Below are positions 58,549 through 64,000 of a stretch of 64,000 nt of DNA, piece by piece. The stretch lies in contig CM055065.1 of the NCBI GenBank assembly GCA_029204045.2, forward strand, positions 12,475,024-12,539,023. The letters run 5' to 3'. Made by a program: the position numbers and the translations under genes. The notes below the pieces were generated by a model. The model saw nothing but the letters and a program-made list of their open reading frames with translations, was not told where the DNA came from and did not search any database. This DNA is from Tillandsia leiboldiana. Its lineage: Eukaryota; Streptophyta; Magnoliopsida; Poales; Bromeliaceae. The first letter of the stretch is position 1. Every line of letters begins with the position of its first letter.

Positions 58549-60075
58549 TTGATCGTGAAATTTTCACGACTAGGGTTGGAAGTAGTGCCAGCAGGCACGG
58601 TTGCGCAACTTCTAACTCTGATGGTCAAACCAACACTGTTAGAAAAGATTCGAGAGGAACAGCAGGCGGACTCGCACTTACAGCTCGTAAAAGACAAGAT
58701 CTCACCGGATCAGGAAGGGGACTTTTCATTGGAAGGCGATGACACCCTACGGTTCCGCGGGCGAATTTGTGTGCCGGATACCCCGGAATTGAAGAAGGAA
58801 ATTCTGTCCAAGGCACACACCGCCCCTTATGCAGCGCATCCCGGAGGTACAAAAATGTACAGGGACCTTAAGCAGACCTTCTGGTGGCCCAAGATGAAGA
58901 GGGATGTAACTCAATTTGTAGCTCATTGCCTGGTGTGTCAACAAATAAAGGCGGAACATCAACGACCGGCGGGAAAGTTACAACCCTTACCGGTACCGGA
59001 GTGGAAGTGGGACCATATCACCATGGACTTTGTCACCGGGTTTCCACGTTCACCACAAGGACACGACACAATATGGGTTGTGGTGGACCGGCTAACTAAG
59101 TCAGCGCACTTCCCGCCGATTCACACAACCTGGACCAGAGAGCGGTTGGCTCAAGTCTACCTCAGCGAGATTGTGAGACTGCATGGGGTACCGGCATCGA
59201 TCACATCAGACAGAGACACGCGTTTTGTCTCAAAGTTTTGGCAGAGTCTGCAACAAGCCTTGGGGACTAAATTGCACTTCAGCACAGCCTTACACCCTCA
59301 GACAGACGGGCAGTCGGAGCGAGTGATACAGACGCTAGAGGACCTGCTTCGGGCCTGTGTACTCGATTGGGGAGACGGTTGGGAGCGTTACCTACCACTT
59401 GTAGAATTCGCTTACAACAATAGCCACCAGGCCAGCATATTGATGGCACCCTACGAAGCCTTATACGGGAGACGCTGTCGATCCCCGATCTGTTGGGACG
59501 ACTTGGGAGAACGGAAGTTCTTGGGACCCGACTTGGTGGAAGAAACAGAAGAGAAGGTGCGCCTCATCAGACAGCGCTTACTAACCGCCCAGAGTCGACA
59601 AAAGAGCTACGCGGATCGAAGACGCCGCGATTTAGAGTTCCAGGTGGGAGAACACGTGTTTTTGCGGGTCTCGCCGTCCAGGGGAATCAAGCGATTCGGG
59701 TTAAAAGGCAAGCTAAGCCCGCGGTTCGTGGGGCCATTCGAGATCCTGGAACGGATTGGCCCAGTGGCTTACCGCCTTGCCCTACCACCGAACCTCAACC
59801 GGATTCATGATGTGTTCCACGTTTCGATGCTCAAGAAATACCTCCCCGACCCGTCGCACGTGCTGGACGTCTCGACACTCGAACTAAAGGAGGACCTAAG
59901 TTTCGAGGAAACCCCTGTGCGAATACTAGCAAGAGAAAGTAAGACGCTTCGAAACCGAGACATCCCCTATGTGAAGGTGCACTGGAGCAACCACGAGGAG
60001 CGGGAAGCGACGTGGGAACTAGAATCGAAGATGAGAGAGGGCTACCCTTATCTCTTTACCGCGAACCAGGATTGA
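58549..60075 (+). CDS. Gypsy-B integrase with chromodomain-like end, uninterrupted
   Basis: A 508-residue frame is open without stops. Residues H90, H97, C127 and C130 form the zinc-binding site. D160, D221 and E257 are the catalytic triad with 35 residues between the last two. A GPF module (LSPRFVGPFEIL) lies near residue 395, and the C-terminal block VHWSNHEEREATWE with RNRDIPYVKV resembles the chromovirus chromodomain, which directs insertion to marked chromatin. All key residues seen in the family are present. The nominal start is a TTG inside the polyprotein; normally it would be made from gag-pol, and a stop at 58510 separates it from the RNase H tail. So the domain is intact but its expression route is unclear. 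The stop overlaps the conserved hairpin. Confidence 0.88.
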   Translation: MIVKFSRLGLEVVPAGTVAQLLTLMVKPTLLEKIREEQQADSHLQLVKDKISPDQEGDFSLEGDDTLRFRGRICVPDTPELKKEILSKAHTAPYAAHPGGTKMYRDLKQTFWWPKMKRDVTQFVAHCLVCQQIKAEHQRPAGKLQPLPVPEWKWDHITMDFVTGFPRSPQGHDTIWVVVDRLTKSAHFPPIHTTWTRERLAQVYLSEIVRLHGVPASITSDRDTRFVSKFWQSLQQALGTKLHFSTALHPQTDGQSERVIQTLEDLLRACVLDWGDGWERYLPLVEFAYNNSHQASILMAPYEALYGRRCRSPICWDDLGERKFLGPDLVEETEEKVRLIRQRLLTAQSRQKSYADRRRRDLEFQVGEHVFLRVSPSRGIKRFGLKGKLSPRFVGPFEILERIGPVAYRLALPPNLNRIHDVFHVSMLKKYLPDPSHVLDVSTLELKEDLSFEETPVRILARESKTLRNRDIPYVKVHWSNHEEREATWELESKMREGYPYLFTANQD

Positions 60076-60111
60076 GTTTCGAGGACGAAACTCGTTTTAA
60101 GAGGTGAGTGG
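60074..60111 (+). other. pre-LTR hairpin and polypurine region (Gypsy-B)
   Basis: GAGTTTCG (60074-60081), loop AGGA and CGAAACTC (60086-60093) form the stem. Compared with Gypsy-1 and Gypsy-D the outer A-T pair is G-C. AAGAGGTGAGTGG then abuts the LTR. Confidence 0.7.
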
Positions 60112-62851
60112 TGTAGTAGCCGCTGGTTTAAAATATTTTAAGGGTCTACTTTTGGTTTCGTTAATTCCGCATTCGTGTCGGGGGGCTGGAGGGTGATCGA
60201 ATAATTCCTTGTTTCCGGACAGACCGTCGGGGCCCGCGGGTATTTTTAGTTAATAGTGCTCGCGAAACGAAGAACGGCGGCGAAATCGGTTTTGAATTCC
60301 GACGCCGGAATCTCCCGGAATAAATTCCGGAAGGTAGCTAACGGTTCAGATGGTTAACGCGGTTTTTCAGACAGACCGGACCCTGGTTCGCACCCGACTT
60401 GTACCCGTTTTAACTTGAACTGGGTTGATTTCCCATTCCCCAACTTAACCGCTCCCGCCAACTTAACCGTTCCCGCTTGTTTTCCCCGTCGTGCACTCCC
60501 CATAACTACCCACTCCCCATAACTACCCACTCCCCATAACTACCGCCACTCCCCATAACTACACACTCCCCATAACTACCGCCACTCCCCTTAACTACCC
60601 GCATCTTCCCACAATTCCCCACTCCCCACAAGTCCCCTGCGTACGAAACCCAAATTCCCCAACCTTTCAGTTTCCCAACCGAACCCTTCTGCTTCCTCAC
60701 CGATTGCGCGGAGGATCCAAGCGGCGAGACCAAGGAAGGAGAGGGAGACGTTCTCACATTCCTTGTAGCCGAACTCGCAGGATCGGATCACCTTTCCCTC
60801 CGACAACCGAGGTGAGCACGATAGGGTTTTGCTTTCTTGCTCCGTTCTTGGTTGGAGCGGACGAGGGGGGGAAAAAGGAAGAGGCGAGGGGCACCGCCGG
60901 AATCCGGCGCGCACGGAGCCCCGCATGCGGGTGCGGGCGGCACCGCATGCGGGCTGCCGCATGCGGGCGCCGCCACTTGCGGGCGGTACCGCATGCGGGC
61001 TACCGCGTGCGGGCGGCACCGCATGCGGGCTGCCGCATGCGGGCGCCGCCACTTGCGGGCGGCACCGCATGCGGGCTGCCGCGTGCGGGCGGCAGCGCAT
61101 GCGGGCTGCCGCATGCGGGCGCCGCCACTTGCGGGCGGCACCGCATGCGGGCTGCCGCATGCCGCATGCGGGTGCGGGCGGCACCGCTTGCGGGCTGCCG
61201 CATGCGAGCGCCGCCGCTTGCGGGCGCCTCCGCATGCGGGTGCGGGCGGCACCGCTTGCGGGCTGCCGCATGCGAGCGCCGCCGCTTGCGGGCGTCGCCG
61301 CATGCGGGTACTGGCGGCACCGCATGCGGACAACGCCGAACACGGGCGTCACCGCATGCGGACGGCCGCACGCTGTTAGTACGCCGCCCAGCCGTACGGG
61401 GCCAGGCGCGTACGTGTGCGAATTGTGCGCATGGTGAGAGGGCGCCGGGCGCTCTAGTCGTTAATCTGACAAAGTCTTAAGTTGCTGACTCCTATATGAC
61501 AGATTCGTGTAGGTCCGGGCGGGCACCCGAGACGCGAGAGAACCTTACATCAGTCAGGAGCGCGACAACAAGGTGGGTTTATGGTCGAGGCTGAGTATTG
61601 TGTTGGTAATATGAAAGGGACTTTTTATTGTTAATCGGTACTAACACTGACGGTTTCTATGATGTACTATCTTACCCCGTGACTTGGTTACTTGGTTACT
61701 TGGTTACTTGGTTACTTATGCTCGAGTTGCGACACGCGCACCCGCGGTTTGGCCACCGCAAAGGGTGCTCTTTTCCGGAAAGGCGGTCTTCGACCCGTGT
61801 TACCCCACGAGGTGACGTAGTGGGGGCCCCTTATTAGTTGTGGGGTTTGAGGCAGCGAGGTGCGAGCGGTGCGACCGCCGGGATTGGATCCCGATGTGGT
61901 CAGGTGTGAGACCGCCGGGATTGGATCCCGATGTGGTCAGGTGTGAGACCGCCGGGATTGGATCCCGATGTGGTCAGGTGTGCGACCGCCGGGATTGGAT
62001 CCCGATGCGGTCAGGTGTTACAGGTGATACCGGGGTTGCAGGTGTTACAGGTGGTACAGGTGGATGCGAGTTACCGTTACGAGTAGAGCGGTTGTGCCAG
62101 CTAGTCTTACTTTTGTGGCTTGGTATTACTTTACTGCTTTAGTACTATTTTTATGATAGTGTCGCTGACTACCCACTCTGTGACAGGTACCTCCAGGGGG
62201 TAGAGGTAGGCGACGGTGAGGCCGAGTTGGTAGCAGTCGGTCTGAGGGAGCCCTAGTATGCTATTTTATTTACCTTCTCTGCATTTCATTCGGTATTGTA
62301 GGTTACTGTGTGGTTCTCGATACCCTTGTGGGGTCGTGTGGATGTTGAGTACTTTCTTTCTGCTTATGCACTACTGTTTCCTTTATTGTTCCCGTTTGGC
62401 CGTTTTCAAAGCAACATAACTAGAAAAGAAAAGAACTTCGAAAACTATCTTTCAAAATCTGGGTCGTGTGGACCTGTTTTCCAAACCCTGTGGAATTATG
62501 GCATCTTTTCAAACTGTCTTCAAAGCCTTGGGTCGTGTGGACCTGCTTTCAAAACTGTGAGTTTATCCTTTCAACTTGATTGGCCACGGGTATTGTTTAG
62601 TCCTCATGCATCGTACTAACTTCGAACTGTTGTGATTAAATGGGAAAATGATTGCTTATGTTCGACTATTGTAACAGCCGCGACGCCGTGCATATACAGA
62701 GGAGACTTTGCCCGATTTTCGAGTAAATCTGTATATGTGGCGGGTCTGGGCACGCGCCGGGGAAGGAGGTTTTTAAACAAAAAATTTGTACGCACTTTAC
62801 GCGTACTTTGAGGTATCGTTTCCGCTAAAATAAAACCCCCGGGGCGTGACA
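60112..62851 (+). repeat. Gypsy-B 3' LTR
   Basis: The 2,740-bp LTR matches the 5' copy except for scattered substitutions and the expanded array. Hairpins: GCACCC (61738-61743) pairs perfectly with GGGTGC (61763-61768). CGTGTGG units are at 62461-62475 and 62530-62544. The U5 hairpin is at 62685-62741. It ends GGGGCGTGACA. Confidence 0.92.
60921..61365 (+). repeat. GCATGCGGGC-type array, expanded form
   Basis: It uses the same building blocks as 55553-55720 but is about 279 bp longer. The long open frames here on both strands are composition artefacts. Confidence 0.88.
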
Positions 62852-62856
62852 CCGGT
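62852..62856. repeat. target-site duplication CCGGT (right, Gypsy-B)
   Basis: It is identical to 54738-54742. Confidence 0.93.
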
Positions 62857-63697
62857 TTTTGTGGTTTGCCCTATTTTGTTTCTCTTATGCTTATCATGCT
62901 ATTTCTAGTCACTGACTTCCCACTCCGTGACAGGTTCGTCCAGGGGTGAGTGCTAGGGCACCGGTGAGGCCGCGAGAGTGCTGTTCTGACTCTTAGTGAC
63001 TTCAGATGCAGTGACTCTTCTTTCCCTTTTCTTTTATTACTCATGCTAGCTAGTTGTGGATTGCGACACCCCCGTGGGGTCGAAGTGGATGTTGCCTTTT
63101 CCCTTTTTCGAATAAACGAATGATTGTTATATTCTTTCTTACTTGGCCATTTTATACAATGAAAAGCAAACAAAACCGTTTGCGAAAACTACTTTTAAAA
63201 CGTGGGTGTCGTGTGGGCCCCGAATTTTACAAACCTTGTGGAATTTATGTGTTTGTGAACTGTTTTCACAAAGTTCGGCATCGAGTGGGTGCCATTTTCA
63301 AACCCTGTGGATTTATGTGGCTTTCAAACGGTCTTTCCTAAAACGATGGCATCGTGTGGATGCCGCTTTCAAAACCTTGTGATTATTTATCCTTTCAAAA
63401 CATCGGCCACTATGTTCTAAGTGAATACTAGAATGTCATGTGAGTTGTTTGGTTGTATGTGTACGAGACCCCAACTGATGTGGTTAGAGATTGTATGTGC
63501 TACACCTTGTGAGACACTTTGTACTTGAGACGCCGTGCATATACAAAGGAGACTCTGCCCGTTTGTAGAGTGAATTTGTGTATGCGGCGGGTCTGGACAC
63601 GCACCGGGGAGCATTGGTTTACAAAAAAAAATATATGGCTGAATTAGGGGCATCGGTGGCTCCTCTTCCGCGCGATTCGAACCCCCGGGGCGTGACA
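62857..63697 (+). repeat. LTR-A2, right part
   Basis: It continues LTR-A2 after the nested element and ends GGGGCGTGACA. CGTGTGG-type units are GGTGT-CGTGTGG-GCCCC (63205-63221, one mismatch), GGCAT-CGAGTGG-GTGCC (63277-63293, a unit absent from LTR-A1) and GGCAT-CGTGTGG-ATGCC (63348-63364, perfect). The U5 hairpin spans 63532-63588. Confidence 0.85.
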
Positions 63698-64000
63698 GTA
63701 ATAGGGATACAATAAAAGTCTACTATAGTCTCTCACTCTCACACTGGCTGCAGGAGATCTAACTATTCGGCGATCCCCTTACCTCGGTCGGCGGTCGGCG
63801 GTCGACGGACCCGCAGCTGCCGCAGAAGACTCTGCAAAACAAAGGGGAGAAAAAGAGAGGGAGAGCAACAAAGGGTGTGAGAACTACTAGTAAGACCAGT
63901 AGCCCCCAGTGGGTAAATCTTCAAAGTCCGACGTACCCACTAAGTCTACCAGAGGCAAGAAAGAAGGGTAAGTGGTAAAACTGTAAACAGAACTGCTGAT
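63698..64000 (-). repeat. old gypsy LTR fragment (LTR-K)
   Basis: Read on the minus strand it matches LTR-G near 8220-8400 and the Gypsy-F LTR near 45500-45700, including GTAGACTTAGTGGGTAC and an acceptor-like TTTGTTTTGCAG. It runs off the window. A short microrepeat, GGTCGGCGGTCGGCGGTCG, lies at 63787-63805. Confidence 0.65.

Larger units (their letters stand above)
54743..62851 (+). mobile_element. Gypsy-B: young, internally deleted Tekay-like element
   Basis: The 8,109-bp element has two LTRs, PBS, gag remnant, RNase H tail, integrase and polypurine region, nested in LTR-A2 with a perfect 5-bp duplication. Protease, RT and most of RNase H are absent. The LTRs differ by only scattered substitutions plus a 279-bp length difference from a tandem array, so insertion was recent. 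It is non-autonomous; mobility would need RT supplied by a relative. Confidence 0.93.

Noticed and set aside
60591..61480. Open frames of 253 and 258 codons in the expanded array of 3' LTR-B
   Set aside because: They are produced by repeat expansion; the 5' LTR versions are much shorter. Composition is low-complexity, with Cys/Arg/Ala repeats in several frames.

Overview
This window looks like nuclear DNA from a repeat-rich flowering plant. It is almost entirely LTR retrotransposon sequence: Ty3/gypsy chromoviruses of the Tekay type (integrase with a C-terminal chromodomain-like block, TGGTATCAGAG primer-binding sites, LTRs of 1.7-3.2 kb) and Ty1/copia elements of the Sirevirus type (gag with zinc knuckles, an extra ORF after pol, repeated G-rich polypurine tracts, LTRs rich in CCGG palindromes). 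I found no host gene, tRNA, rRNA or CRISPR array. Species cannot be named from this sequence.

Layout. 1-3570: 3' end of a gypsy element (Gypsy-1, +) whose LTR abuts a truncated copia (Copia-A, -, 3571-6322). Copia-A in turn abuts a gypsy LTR (LTR-G, +, 6323-8802). LTR-G abuts an older LTR in minus orientation (LTR-K', 8803-8908, resuming at 29721). 8909-29715: a tandem copia composite (LTR, internal, LTR, 100-N gap, internal, LTR) flanked by one target-site duplication, ATAAT. 29721-32064: old LTR remnants, two related foldback MITEs in TA microsatellites, and AC/AT/GA/T tracts. 32065-41937: Gypsy-D (+), with nearly complete gag-pol but in-frame stops and a truncated 3' LTR. 41938-48360: Gypsy-F (-), 5' half only. 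48592-48935: old gypsy LTR piece. 48936-53720: Copia-E (-), 3' half with a 3' LTR and extra ORF. 53924-63697: a mosaic gypsy LTR (LTR-A2) split by a young, internally deleted Gypsy-B (54743-62851, target duplication CCGGT). 63698-64000: old minus-strand LTR fragment (LTR-K).

Function. Most coding regions are broken by stops, frameshifts or deletions, so no element here looks autonomous. The exceptions are the uninterrupted Gypsy-B integrase frame (58549-60075) and the short Gypsy-B gag-like frame. Gag would form the particle; protease, reverse transcriptase, RNase H and integrase would process, copy and insert the element. The role of the extra copia ORF is unknown.

The strongest unexplained signal is a set of RNA-hairpin-like motifs shared by three otherwise different gypsy LTR families. 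Their loops are constant and their stems change by paired substitutions. They are a repeated hairpin with loop CGTGTGG (stems GGTGT/GCACC, GGCAT/ATGCC, GGTGC/GCACC, GGGT/ACCT), a long U5 hairpin, a two-part GCACACC hairpin, and a hairpin on the pol stop codon just before the 3' LTR. A second signal is a family-specific palindrome cluster in Sirevirus LTRs that recurs about 500 bp upstream of the extra ORF.
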